A model generated the notes under the pieces. The model was given only the letters and a program-made list of their open reading frames with translations. It made no database searches and was not told the DNA's origin. From positions 94,579-158,578 of the forward strand of contig DHQB01000027.1 in NCBI GenBank assembly GCA_002410065.1: a stretch of 64,000 nucleotides of DNA. Direction: 5' to 3'. Source of the DNA: Bacteroidales bacterium UBA5349. GTDB lineage: Bacteria; Bacteroidota; Bacteroidia; Bacteroidales; Tenuifilaceae. How positions within the stretch are numbered: position 1 is the first letter of the stretch; every line of letters starts with the position of its first letter. This document shows positions 8,560-17,705 of this stretch, one piece after another. Both the position numbers and the translations under genes were made by a program.

Positions 8560-10194
8560 TTATCTAATTCGGTAAACTATATCGTTTAGTTCGCGGGTTC
8601 TGCCATCAGGGCCAACCGCTTTTACGTCAATAATGTTAACGGTTTGTCCGCTCCTAAGGCCATCAAAAAGCTTTCGTTGATCGTCGGTTATAAGTTTATT
8701 CTTTGATATGGCTGTACGTGTAAATCCTCCAACTGTAGCCATTACGGTAAATTCTGTAATGCTAAACGATAGGTCAAAGTCAAACCCTTCGGGCATTCGA
8801 GCTTCTACTGAAAGAGAAGCAGCAAGTTCGTTCTTGTTTACAATTCGTGAAGTAACTCCCCTAACGCCAGGTATTGGGTCGGGAACTTCACGTATTCTGA
8901 ACTCACGTGATCCCATATTTCTTCTTTGGCCTTCAATTTCGGCAAATACGGTTACGCTACATTTGTTTCCTCTCCCGGGGTTAACAGTAAATCCGCCCCC
9001 AGCACGACGTATGGTACCGCCTCCATCTATATTTGCAACAATCTTATCCATTGAAATACCAGGTATAGAGATATCTACAGGATTATCAACGCCTCGATAG
9101 AAAACGTTCATTTTAGTAGGAGATACAACTACACTTGGTTGTGCAACTTCATAGGCATGGTTAAACGGTCTTCTAAATTTACTTCCATCAGGTCCAGTAA
9201 CCTCAAGCAAACCTGACCATTTATTTGTTCCGAGCCTAGTGGCTCTTCTTTTGAAGATTCCTTTACCGCCTTCAATGGGAACCTCTTCATAACTCCCTAC
9301 CATCTTATAATCTTCAATGCCCTGTTCTGTTGTAAAGGCTTGATATTCGCCAACATAAATAGTTGGAACCTGAGTTGTGTCGGATGCTGCAAGGAATATG
9401 TTAGCACTGAACTCGTTACCTTGAATTACGTAATCGGATTTTGGAATAACAACAGCATCAAGTTTGTTAACCTTATAATCGCTTGCATCAACTTGTTGTA
9501 GAAGATATGCAACAACCTCTGCTTCCACATTAAGGATATCGAGTTGTATTTTGGTTAACTGGGGGAAAACTGCAACAATGGGAATATGATCAAACCGAGT
9601 TGACTCCCATGTATGTGGAGTTCCATCGGATGATGGTGGAGGATCGTCAGTGTTTAGTAGGTTGTTAATTGACAGTATTAGTTGACCAGCGACTTCAGGG
9701 TTAACTAAACTTTGCATATATTCTCTATATTCTATTATCTTGTTCTTTAGTTCAGCGGCTTTTCCAACTGATCCGTCAGTACCTAGAAAAACCCTACCAC
9801 TAGTGTTGGTGTCGCCTTTTCCCGTAATGTTTTTTGTTTCTACTTCGTTTTCTCCCACTAGGGCTTTTGATGTTTCTTTCTCAGCGGTAACAACTGTAAG
9901 AACTTTTAGTTCCTGAACATACTCACTTATCTCTGCTGTTTTAACACGTACAGCATCTGTGATTGATTTCCAGTCACCAACTTTTTTGGGGTTAACTGCA
10001 TAGGCTTTGTCCATTTGGTTGTAAAGCCTTTCGTTTTTAACCGAAAAACTCTTTGCAGTTTGGGAAAGGCCAGAATCTACAAGTACGAAAGCATCTAGTA
10101 CCGTTGCCGACACATTAAGTGCAAGCATAGCCGTAAGCACTAGGTACATCATACCTATCATTTTCTGTCTTGGTGTTTCTTTTCCGTGAGCCAT
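8560..10194 (-). CDS. gldM: T9SS motor protein GldM/PorM
   Basis: GldM (PorM) spans the periplasm from one inner-membrane helix and, with GldL, forms the proton-driven motor of type IX secretion and gliding. The 544-residue protein begins MAHGKETPRQKMIGMMYLVL, with a single membrane helix at about residues 13-35 and a cytoplasmic N-terminus. The rest is a long periplasmic region of several beta-rich domains. Proteins of this family are typically a little over 500 residues. It sits 26 bases after gldL, in the standard order K-L-M-N. Confidence 0.96.
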   Translation of the reverse strand: MAHGKETPRQKMIGMMYLVLTAMLALNVSATVLDAFVLVDSGLSQTAKSFSVKNERLYNQMDKAYAVNPKKVGDWKSITDAVRVKTAEISEYVQELKVLTVVTAEKETSKALVGENEVETKNITGKGDTNTSGRVFLGTDGSVGKAAELKNKIIEYREYMQSLVNPEVAGQLILSINNLLNTDDPPPSSDGTPHTWESTRFDHIPIVAVFPQLTKIQLDILNVEAEVVAYLLQQVDASDYKVNKLDAVVIPKSDYVIQGNEFSANIFLAASDTTQVPTIYVGEYQAFTTEQGIEDYKMVGSYEEVPIEGGKGIFKRRATRLGTNKWSGLLEVTGPDGSKFRRPFNHAYEVAQPSVVVSPTKMNVFYRGVDNPVDISIPGISMDKIVANIDGGGTIRRAGGGFTVNPGRGNKCSVTVFAEIEGQRRNMGSREFRIREVPDPIPGVRGVTSRIVNKNELAASLSVEARMPEGFDFDLSFSITEFTVMATVGGFTRTAISKNKLITDDQRKLFDGLRSGQTVNIIDVKAVGPDGRTRELNDIVYRIR

Positions 10195-10220
10195 AAAGCG
10201 TAGTAGCTACAAATTCAACA

Positions 10221-11414
10221 TTATGCATTCTTCGACGTAACACTCATGGCCGAAAGCATATTACCATAGACGGTGTTAAGTGATGCAATATTTTGGTTAA
10301 GCTTTGCTATAGAATCAGCATACCTCTCGGTCTCATCAATTGAAGATTTAAGCTTTTTCATCATGCCTTCAACGCCAGAGTATACCTCTTGCGATTGCTT
10401 CAATTTTTCGGATGTTCCTTGAAGATGTAATTCATGAGCTGCATTGAGAGCGGCCATGTTTTTATTTAGTCGAGCAAGTTGTTCTTGGTAACCGTTGCTT
10501 CCATCAGAAACCACATCGCCATTGGCTTTCATGGTTTCGGCCATCTGCTTATATGTGCTCACTAGGTTCCCAGCTGCTGAACTAACTTGGTTTGCTACTT
10601 CAGTACCCGATTGAACAATTCTTTCCTTAACTGTTTCACCTGCTTGAGTGAGTTGTTCCTCAAGATTACCTACAGAGCGTTCAACTCCGCCCATGAAATT
10701 TTGTCCACTTTCAGATACGGTTCCAGCAGTTTTCTGGAAACTTTCCGAAAGGATATTTATTGATTCATTAAGAACTTGTCCATTGTTCTGGTAACTATCG
10801 GAGAAATTACTTACAGAATCGCTGGCTTTTTTCATGGTCTGCGCAAATGCAGTTGAAGCTGATGCAGCATCGGAGATATCAGAAATTTTGGCAGTAGTAT
10901 CACTAAGTTTATATAGACCTTTACTAATCTTATCGAATAGCTCAGGACCTATCTCAGCTTTTTCTAGCATCTGGTTAAACTTCTCAGTAAATACCATACC
11001 ACCTCCACCGGACACAAACTTTACCTGCTCGCCAGATGATTGCTGAATTTGACCTCCGCCACCACCTGTTGCGGCCATAACACTTGTGATAATATCTTTC
11101 AAGTCTTCAGAGTTTATCCCTTCAAGTCCAGAGCCTTTTCGGTACTTTCTTAGCTCTTCTTCATCAGTTATCCCTGCTAGTTCAGGGTACACCAAAGTCC
11201 AGTCCACCTCATCATGAATGGGCTCAAATGCGGAGAAGAAAAAGATTATAACCTCGGTCATCATACCAATAGTTAGCATGACACCTGCACCTGGCCAATA
11301 TTGTAGTTTAAAAAGTGCTCCTAGAAGAACAACGGATGCTCCCCAAGCATAAAGGTACTTCATGAAATTTCTCCACTTTTCCCCTTGTACGATTTCGGAT
11401 ATATTGAATCCCAT
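10221..11414 (-). CDS. gldL: T9SS motor protein GldL/PorL with extended coiled-coil tail
   Basis: GldL (PorL) is the inner-membrane partner of GldM and carries the residues thought to couple proton flow to rotation. Two membrane helices are seen (about residues 17-38 and 44-66). The second contains an acidic residue in GMMTEVIIFFFSAFEP, as expected for the family. The protein is 397 residues, clearly longer than the roughly 215 of Flavobacterium GldL and the roughly 310 of Porphyromonas PorL. The extra length is a cytoplasmic region rich in Ser, Gln and Ala heptad-like repeats (about residues 160-390), probably coiled coil. A Gly-rich linker (GGGGGQIQ) precedes it. Confidence 0.94.
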   Translation of the reverse strand: MGFNISEIVQGEKWRNFMKYLYAWGASVVLLGALFKLQYWPGAGVMLTIGMMTEVIIFFFSAFEPIHDEVDWTLVYPELAGITDEEELRKYRKGSGLEGINSEDLKDIITSVMAATGGGGGQIQQSSGEQVKFVSGGGGMVFTEKFNQMLEKAEIGPELFDKISKGLYKLSDTTAKISDISDAASASTAFAQTMKKASDSVSNFSDSYQNNGQVLNESINILSESFQKTAGTVSESGQNFMGGVERSVGNLEEQLTQAGETVKERIVQSGTEVANQVSSAAGNLVSTYKQMAETMKANGDVVSDGSNGYQEQLARLNKNMAALNAAHELHLQGTSEKLKQSQEVYSGVEGMMKKLKSSIDETERYADSIAKLNQNIASLNTVYGNMLSAMSVTSKNA

Positions 11415-11461
11415 TGTGATGATATAGTTAAGGTTAAACTTTAGGTTACTTAATAATTAGT

Positions 11462-12796
11462 TTATTTTGCTCCAGTATAGGTTCTAACACATCTAAAGCC
11501 AGTGTGAGTTGTTGCGCTATCCTGGTATTCAAAAGTTCTCGTTCCAACTTGAAGGAAGTATCCAATATCTTTCCAACTACCACCCCTTATTACCTTACGT
11601 TTAAGAGCAGGAGGATCGTTTGGTTTTGCATTGTATTTATAGTCGGGGTTCATATCGTGCATAAACATGTATGCACTTTCATCGAATGCGTTAGCTGTCC
11701 ATTCCGACACGTTCCCAGACATATCATAAAGGCCATAGTCGTTTGGTTCGTAACTGCCAACGGGTAGAGTAATAAAGCCTCCATCATCAACATAATTACC
11801 CCTTAATGGTTTAAAGTTGGCAAGGAAACATCCTTCGGAGTTACGTGTGTATGGACCACCCCAGGGGAACATACCATGATCTAATCCACCACGAGCAGCA
11901 TATTCCCATTCTGCTTCACTTGGCAATCTATAATCGGCAACAAATGAAAAACCAGTGCTGGCAAGGTACTTGTTTAAGTATTGAGTTCTCCAGATGGTAA
12001 AGGCATAAGCTTGACGCCATGATACACCAACAACTGGGTAGTTGTCATAAGATGGGTGCCAAAAATAGTGTGTTGAATAAGGCTCATTATATGAGTAGCT
12101 GAAGTCGCTAATCCATGCAAGGGTATCAGGGTATACGTTAACCTTATCCCTTATTATGAATGCTGAACGGCTGGTTACCCTAACAGGAACGCCCATTTGA
12201 TTTATGATCTCAGCATTTTCTTCGTAAGATCCTGTTTCAAAATTCCATCGATTCTTCTTTTTTGCTGCTTGTTGTAAATCGATCCAGAAAAACTCGTAGT
12301 TAAGTTTACGGGTGTCAATCTCCTTGCGGAAGTAAAAACTCTCTTCCTTGGTATAATACATTTCCCTAAGAATCTCTTGCTGTTCTTCGTCTCTTGTGTC
12401 AATCGGCACATTCCAATTAAGTACAGGGGGATCGATTGGATTACCAAACTCGTCCTCTTCAATGGCGTAGTCGTCAATTTGTTGGCTAAGGAGTCTACGT
12501 GCAATAGAGTCTCTAACATAGAATACAAACTGTCGGTACTGATTGTTTGTGATCTCAGTTTGATCCATCCAAAAAGCATCCACAGAAACAGTTCTGGTGG
12601 GTGCGTTAATGGAATGGGCTACATCCTGATCGTTGCTCCCCATATTAAATGAACCCATAGGGATAAAAACCATATTGTATGGTGTTGGATCTTGGTAGCC
12701 CTTACGACCAGGAACACCAACTAGTTCTCCCCGATCAGTGGGAGCACATCCACTTATGATGGCAGCAAGAGCAGCAAAAGCAAGAAATTTTCTCAT
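11462..12796 (-). CDS. gldK: T9SS lipoprotein GldK/PorK
   Basis: GldK (PorK) is an outer-membrane-anchored lipoprotein that builds the periplasmic ring with GldN. The N-terminus is a type II signal peptide with lipobox ISGC and acylated Cys17. The remainder is a formylglycine-generating-enzyme-like (sulfatase-modifying factor) fold. Segments are FIPMGSFNMGS, DAFWMDQTEITNNQYRQF, NYPVVGVSWRQAYAF, RLPSEAEWEYAARGG, YDMSGNVSEWTA and GGSWKD. The protein is structural and not expected to be an oxidase. It is 444 residues, usual for the family. It follows porP by 61 bases. Confidence 0.96.
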   Translation of the reverse strand: MRKFLAFAALAAIISGCAPTDRGELVGVPGRKGYQDPTPYNMVFIPMGSFNMGSNDQDVAHSINAPTRTVSVDAFWMDQTEITNNQYRQFVFYVRDSIARRLLSQQIDDYAIEEDEFGNPIDPPVLNWNVPIDTRDEEQQEILREMYYTKEESFYFRKEIDTRKLNYEFFWIDLQQAAKKKNRWNFETGSYEENAEIINQMGVPVRVTSRSAFIIRDKVNVYPDTLAWISDFSYSYNEPYSTHYFWHPSYDNYPVVGVSWRQAYAFTIWRTQYLNKYLASTGFSFVADYRLPSEAEWEYAARGGLDHGMFPWGGPYTRNSEGCFLANFKPLRGNYVDDGGFITLPVGSYEPNDYGLYDMSGNVSEWTANAFDESAYMFMHDMNPDYKYNAKPNDPPALKRKVIRGGSWKDIGYFLQVGTRTFEYQDSATTHTGFRCVRTYTGAK

Positions 12797-12857
12797 AACA
12801 CTCCGTTTATTAATTGCAAATAACGTAAAAATAATCTAAATGTCTTCTATCTTTTGG

Positions 12858-13781
12858 TTACAAAAAACGAATACTTTTATACTGTTGTGGTGGCTTCTCT
12901 TTTTTGAGCGTGAAACAGTATCCGAGCATAAATTCATGTGAACCATTATTATAGCTACTTATATCTGTTGTAGAAAAATCGTAAGCATAGCCAATTCTCA
13001 TACCAGAGAATAGTTCAAAACCTACCATACCAATAATAGCTTCTCCTACACGGTATGAAACGCCACCCCAAAACCTTTTATTGTATATTACATTTGAAGT
13101 AATAGATAATTGATTTGTAACAAGGTTGCTACTGATAATTACTGAAGGGTTAAACTGCCACGATGGATTAGGCATTTCGAGTGAGTATCCTCCAGTAAGA
13201 TAAAAGTGGCGATTATAGTGTGTCTCATATTTGTTATAGTACGGGGTTTGGTTCAAATGGGTTGCAGAAAGGCCAAAATACATTTCGTTATTGCTATAAA
13301 ATATTCCAGCACCCATGTCAAAATTAATGGCATTTTCTTTTTGTTTTGGAACAGTAGCATCACCATCTACGTCAGGAAATTTCCAGGTAGGATCAAGGGT
13401 ATTGTTAATAAATCCACCGTTAAGACCAATGGCAAAAGTGCCTCCACCGCTTACTTTAAACCGAACAGCATACGATAGATTTACGCCAAGGTCTTTATTA
13501 AAACCAAACTTATCGTTAAGAATATTTACACCAACTCCACTTGAAAGGCCAAATGGTTTAACAGCAGCATTAACATTAACTACAGTTACATTTGGGGTCC
13601 CTTCGCCAAATCCAGTCCACTGGATACGATTAATGGCAGTGGCGCAAATCATATCACTACTACCTGCATAGGCTGGGTTTATGGCCATTTGGTTAAACAT
13701 ATTGTGACTAAACAATGGATCTTGTTGAGCCCAAAGGGATAAAGACGTAAAAAACAATAACGCAAGAAAAATATTTTTCAT
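12858..13781 (-). CDS. porP: PorP/SprF family T9SS outer-membrane protein
   Basis: This is a 308-residue outer-membrane beta barrel of the PorP/SprF family, which anchors the type IX machine or substrates at the outer membrane. I choose the ATG at 13781 because MKNIFLALLFFTSLSLWAQ is a typical signal peptide. The longer open frame to 13856 would place 25 polar residues before it. The mature start QDPLFSHNMFNQMAINPAYAGS is the family hallmark. The gene heads the operon porP-gldK-gldL-gldM-gldN. No clear promoter was found upstream. Confidence 0.93.
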   Translation of the reverse strand: MKNIFLALLFFTSLSLWAQQDPLFSHNMFNQMAINPAYAGSSDMICATAINRIQWTGFGEGTPNVTVVNVNAAVKPFGLSSGVGVNILNDKFGFNKDLGVNLSYAVRFKVSGGGTFAIGLNGGFINNTLDPTWKFPDVDGDATVPKQKENAINFDMGAGIFYSNNEMYFGLSATHLNQTPYYNKYETHYNRHFYLTGGYSLEMPNPSWQFNPSVIISSNLVTNQLSITSNVIYNKRFWGGVSYRVGEAIIGMVGFELFSGMRIGYAYDFSTTDISSYNNGSHEFMLGYCFTLKKEKPPQQYKSIRFL

Positions 13782-14015
13782 CAAGTTGTGCCTAAAACCC
13801 ATTTGTACATAGTTTAACTGTAAGGTAAAGTAAGTAAAAAATTTTTTCTCCAACAAACTTTATTAACAATTATCTGTTGATAAGCTCCAATAAAACAACA
13901 TTGGCTTATACTTCGATTTGATTTAAAGGTTTCCTATCGGGTTTGTTTTTTATATAAAGGATAAATATTCAATGACCAAATTGCTCTTTCTTCCCTGTTA
14001 ATGGCATGGTATGAT

Positions 14016-15170
14016 TTACGTCAACTTTTTTAATGCATGAAGCCAACGGTCTGGAACATCCCCACTACTTGCCCTTTTGTAATCGTTGTATGAACAAGCT
14101 AAAATATGAGCAGCATGTTTTTCCGATTCAGGAATTTCAATCCACCAGGTATCAGTAAGTGTATTGTGTAAAAAGATTAAATCGACTCCGGGGATAGGGC
14201 TATTTATATAAAATCTTTTTATTCCCTCAGATGAAGTGGTGGTGTTGAGCCCATTTCTTCGTTGGTTAAAAGCGTCTACAAAGTGCCAAATAATTTGGGC
14301 AGCCAAATGGCTACTATGCCCGCTAGGGTCGTTGATGGTACTTAACTCGAAAACACCAAAAACTTTTACCCGAGGGCTAAGCCCAGCGTATCGGGATAGT
14401 TGGCATACCTCTTCGGAATAAAACCCATTGGGCGATGGATAAATGCTTCCAGGCGAATCGCTCTGCTTTATACACCCCATATCAAAACTTAGTATGTCCG
14501 AGTCGCGAAGGGTTGGCTCTACCTCCGCCATAGAACTTCTAACATATCCTAGCCTGTAAAGTTCATGGCTTTTGCTCTGAAGCAACTTGATATGCTGACT
14601 ATTAACAAGGTACCCTTGGTAGCCAATAAAATTAAGATTGAAAAGTTTATCGGAACCTTCAGCAATAAGTTTATCAACAAAGCAAGTTGAGGAGAAATCG
14701 CCATCGTTATTTCCAAGGTCAATGTTATAATCGGCAATGCTAAGGTTAACCTGCTGCTGATTCTCTAAAACTGCCTGATAAATTGGCCAAGTGATTTCTT
14801 GTGTACCGCCAATAATGATTACCGTAGCCCCTTTACTGGCTAAAAAGGCTGTAACGTCGCGAACAGCCATATAGGTATCGGCCGGGTTTGCTGTTTGCTT
14901 TAGGTTACCTAGGTCAATAAGGTTCTTTTTTATTGAGGATCCAGATAAGGCATAGAGGTATTTGCGAACACTCTCTGGAGCATTTGTTGCGCTATGGTTG
15001 TTTGAGTTTCTGCTTTCTGTAACTCCGAATATTACCAATGTATTATTGTCAATGGTTAAGTTTTCGGTTACAGATGTCTTATTTAACTTTCCGAACAATG
15101 AAGCATCTTTACTCAACCCTAATGGGTTTGGGAGCGCTTCGGATGGGTCGAAATAGTGGGCAAGGTTCAT
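14016..15170 (-). CDS. Arginase-fold protein lacking metal ligands (formimidoylglutamase-like)
   Basis: This 384-residue protein has the layout of the ureohydrolase (arginase/formimidoylglutamase) family, but its metal-binding motifs are degraded. The expected GGDHS is GGTQEITWP, DAHxD is DYNID, and SxDxDxxDP is SFDMGCIKQSD. Several of the His/Asp residues that hold the two manganese ions are therefore missing. Hydrolysis is unlikely unless the site has been remodelled. The start codon overlaps the topA stop by four bases, so it is translated from the topA mRNA. The T9SS operon lies downstream in the same direction, which may matter for its role (inference). Confidence 0.82.
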   Translation of the reverse strand: MNLAHYFDPSEALPNPLGLSKDASLFGKLNKTSVTENLTIDNNTLVIFGVTESRNSNNHSATNAPESVRKYLYALSGSSIKKNLIDLGNLKQTANPADTYMAVRDVTAFLASKGATVIIIGGTQEITWPIYQAVLENQQQVNLSIADYNIDLGNNDGDFSSTCFVDKLIAEGSDKLFNLNFIGYQGYLVNSQHIKLLQSKSHELYRLGYVRSSMAEVEPTLRDSDILSFDMGCIKQSDSPGSIYPSPNGFYSEEVCQLSRYAGLSPRVKVFGVFELSTINDPSGHSSHLAAQIIWHFVDAFNQRRNGLNTTTSSEGIKRFYINSPIPGVDLIFLHNTLTDTWWIEIPESEKHAAHILACSYNDYKRASSGDVPDRWLHALKKLT

Positions 15171-17497
15171 TTCTTTGTTTTACGTTTAGTTGTTGCCTTG
15201 CTTTTTTTTCCTTTTGATGCTGGCTGGTTTTCCACAATCTTTAGGCATTCATCATATGTAAGGTCTTGTGCAACTGTATCTTTCGGTATTTTGTAGTTAT
15301 TTGATTTATATTTAATGTATGCGCCCCATCTACCATTGAGAACTTGCATCTCAGGATCGTTCTCGAAACTTTTGATGTACTTATCTTTTTCTTTTTGTCT
15401 GTTTTCCTCAATAAGTTCAATAGCCCTATTAAGATCTATACTTAGAGGATCATCTGTTTTCTTTAATGAAACAAATTTTGAGTTATGCCTAGCGTACGGA
15501 CCAAAACGGCCAACGCCAATCACCACTTCCTTATCTTCGTATTGTCCAAGGGTGCGCGGTAATTTAAAAAGTTCCAATGCTTCCTCAAGGGTAATAGACT
15601 CGATTAGTTGCCCCTTAAGCAGACTGGCAAACTGTGGCTTTTCGCCCTCCTTATCGCTGCTTTCGCCAATTTGTGCTAGGGGGCCAAAGCGCCCAATGCG
15701 CACGATAATTGGTTTTCCTGTTTTTGGGTCGACACCAAGAACTCTTTCGCCCTTGGTATATTCTGATTCCTCTAAGGTTTTCTCAACGGTTTTGTGAAAT
15801 GGCTTGTAAAACTTATCGATCATTTCAGTCCACTCTAAGTTCCCAATAGCAATCTCGTCGAACTCTTTTTCAACGGTTGCAGTAAAGTCGTAGTTTACAA
15901 TTTTCGGGAAATGTTCTACCAAAAAATCAGTTACTACCATTCCAATGTCGCTTGGGAATAGTTTGGCTTTTTCGGTTCCGTGTATTTCAGTTTTGCTTGC
16001 TTCGGTTATCTCACCTTTTTTAAGGGTTAATACTATATAGTTTCTTTCAGTACCATCCCTGTCCTCTTTCAGAACATACCCTCTTGAAACTACAGTAGAT
16101 ATAGTAGGAGCGTAGGTTGATGGACGGCCAATGCCAAGTTCTTCGAGTTTTTTTACCAAACTTGCTTCGGTATAGCGGGGCGAACGCTGTGTGAATCGTT
16201 CGGTTGCTGTAATCTCCAATGCTTTTAGCGTTTCGCCAGCCTTAAGCGGTGGTAGCATATCCTTTGCAGTATCTTCGTTTTCGTCGTCGGTAGATTCAAA
16301 GTAAACCCTCAGAAAACCATCAAAGAGTAAAACTTCACCCGATGCAATAAACTTATGTTTTGAAGTGGATACATCTATGGTAGCTGTTGTTTTTTCAAGC
16401 ATAGCATCGCTCATTTGGGACGCAATGGTTCTTTTGCGGATTAAGTCGTAGAGGCGTTGCTCTGAACTATTGCCTGTTATTTGATGCTTTTCAAGATAGG
16501 CTGGCCTAATGGCCTCGTGCGCTTCCTGTGCTCCTTTTGTTTTAGTTTTGTAAACCCTTACCTGATGGTATTTCTCGCCATACTCACTTACAATAACTCT
16601 TTGTGCCGCCTCAATGGCGGTTGCCGACAGATTAACTGAGTCGGTACGCATATAGGTTATGTGCCCAGCTTCGTAAAGTCTTTGCGCAACAGTCATTGTT
16701 TGTGAAACAGAAAAATTGAGCTTACGGCTTGCTTCCTGTTGCAATGTTGAAGTTGTAAAGGGAGGAGCTGGACTTTTCTTTGATGGTTTTTTTGAAACGT
16801 CGGATATTTTATACTCAGCCGATTTACAGTCGGCAAGAAAATCTGCTGATTTTTTTGCTGAATCGAGTTTTGTGTTCAATTCAGCTTTAAGCTTTGCGTT
16901 GCCCTCAAAAATTCCTGCAACCTTAAAAAATGAGTCAGTTTTAAAGTTGATGATTTCACGCTCGCGTTCAACAATTAACCTTACTGCAACAGACTGAACT
17001 CTGCCTGCCGAGAGCGATGGCTTTACCTTTTTCCAAAGTATTGGAGATACCTCAAAGCCTACAATTCTATCGAGTACGCGCCTTGCTTGCTGTGCGTTAA
17101 CCAAGTTATAGTTTATGCCCCTAGGATTTTTTACAGCCTTTTCAATAGCCTCCTTGGTAATCTCATGAAATACAATTCTTTTGGTATTATCAGGATTTAA
17201 TTTTAGCACTTCGCTTAAATGCCACGCAATGGCTTCCCCTTCACGGTCTTCATCGGAAGCGAGCCAAACAGTTGACGAGCCTTTTGCAAGTTTTTTAAGT
17301 TCATCAACCACCTTAATTTTATCGGGACTAATAATATATTCTGGCTGGTAGTTATTATCGACGTTTATACCTAACTGCTTTTTTGAAAGATCGCGTATAT
17401 GCCCAAAACTTGACTTTACGGTAAAATCTTTTCCAAGAAATTTTTCAATAGTCTTGGCTTTTGCTGGTGACTCAACTATTACAAGGTTCTTTATCAT
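15167..17497 (-). CDS. topA: DNA topoisomerase I
   Basis: TopA relaxes negatively supercoiled DNA by single-strand passage. The start is set at 17497, where MIKNLVIVESPAKAKTIEKF opens the Toprim domain, rather than 12 codons upstream. The Toprim acidic triad is visible in SDEDREGE. The catalytic tyrosine is Tyr282 in YMRTDS. SAGRVQSVA and GIGRPSTYA are further signatures. Two glycine-rich C-terminal repeats (GRFGPLAQIG, GRFGPYARH) are followed by a short third one (GRWGAYIKY) and a lysine-rich tail, a common Bacteroidota form without zinc-finger cysteines. It is 777 residues and divergent from PBP1A. Confidence 0.97.
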   Translation of the reverse strand: MIKNLVIVESPAKAKTIEKFLGKDFTVKSSFGHIRDLSKKQLGINVDNNYQPEYIISPDKIKVVDELKKLAKGSSTVWLASDEDREGEAIAWHLSEVLKLNPDNTKRIVFHEITKEAIEKAVKNPRGINYNLVNAQQARRVLDRIVGFEVSPILWKKVKPSLSAGRVQSVAVRLIVEREREIINFKTDSFFKVAGIFEGNAKLKAELNTKLDSAKKSADFLADCKSAEYKISDVSKKPSKKSPAPPFTTSTLQQEASRKLNFSVSQTMTVAQRLYEAGHITYMRTDSVNLSATAIEAAQRVIVSEYGEKYHQVRVYKTKTKGAQEAHEAIRPAYLEKHQITGNSSEQRLYDLIRKRTIASQMSDAMLEKTTATIDVSTSKHKFIASGEVLLFDGFLRVYFESTDDENEDTAKDMLPPLKAGETLKALEITATERFTQRSPRYTEASLVKKLEELGIGRPSTYAPTISTVVSRGYVLKEDRDGTERNYIVLTLKKGEITEASKTEIHGTEKAKLFPSDIGMVVTDFLVEHFPKIVNYDFTATVEKEFDEIAIGNLEWTEMIDKFYKPFHKTVEKTLEESEYTKGERVLGVDPKTGKPIIVRIGRFGPLAQIGESSDKEGEKPQFASLLKGQLIESITLEEALELFKLPRTLGQYEDKEVVIGVGRFGPYARHNSKFVSLKKTDDPLSIDLNRAIELIEENRQKEKDKYIKSFENDPEMQVLNGRWGAYIKYKSNNYKIPKDTVAQDLTYDECLKIVENQPASKGKKSKATTKRKTKK

Positions 17498-17705
17498 TAG
17501 ACTCTTATTTATTATGGTATAAATTTGGCACAAAGTAAAACAATTAGAAGTCGAACTACAAAACTTTTTTTTATCATTACTATTTTTAACTCAAATAGAT
17601 CCCTTTAAAAGTTTCAAGAATTCAGGTTTTGTTTAATCTTAGTGCTCATTAACACATCATCTACATTTTATTACTAACTTTACGCGCATACAAAAACTAT
17701 GCTTT

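Noticed and set aside
12202..12579. Minus-strand 125-codon open frame inside gldK in another frame
   Set aside because: It is a shadow of gldK, has no recognisable domain, and overlaps fully with the conserved gldK reading frame.
13880..13909. Hairpin (ATAAGCTCCAAT / ATTGGCTTAT with a two-base bulge) between the arginase-like and porP genes
   Set aside because: The stem has a bulge and no T-run follows in the direction of the arginase-like gene, so I do not call it a terminator.
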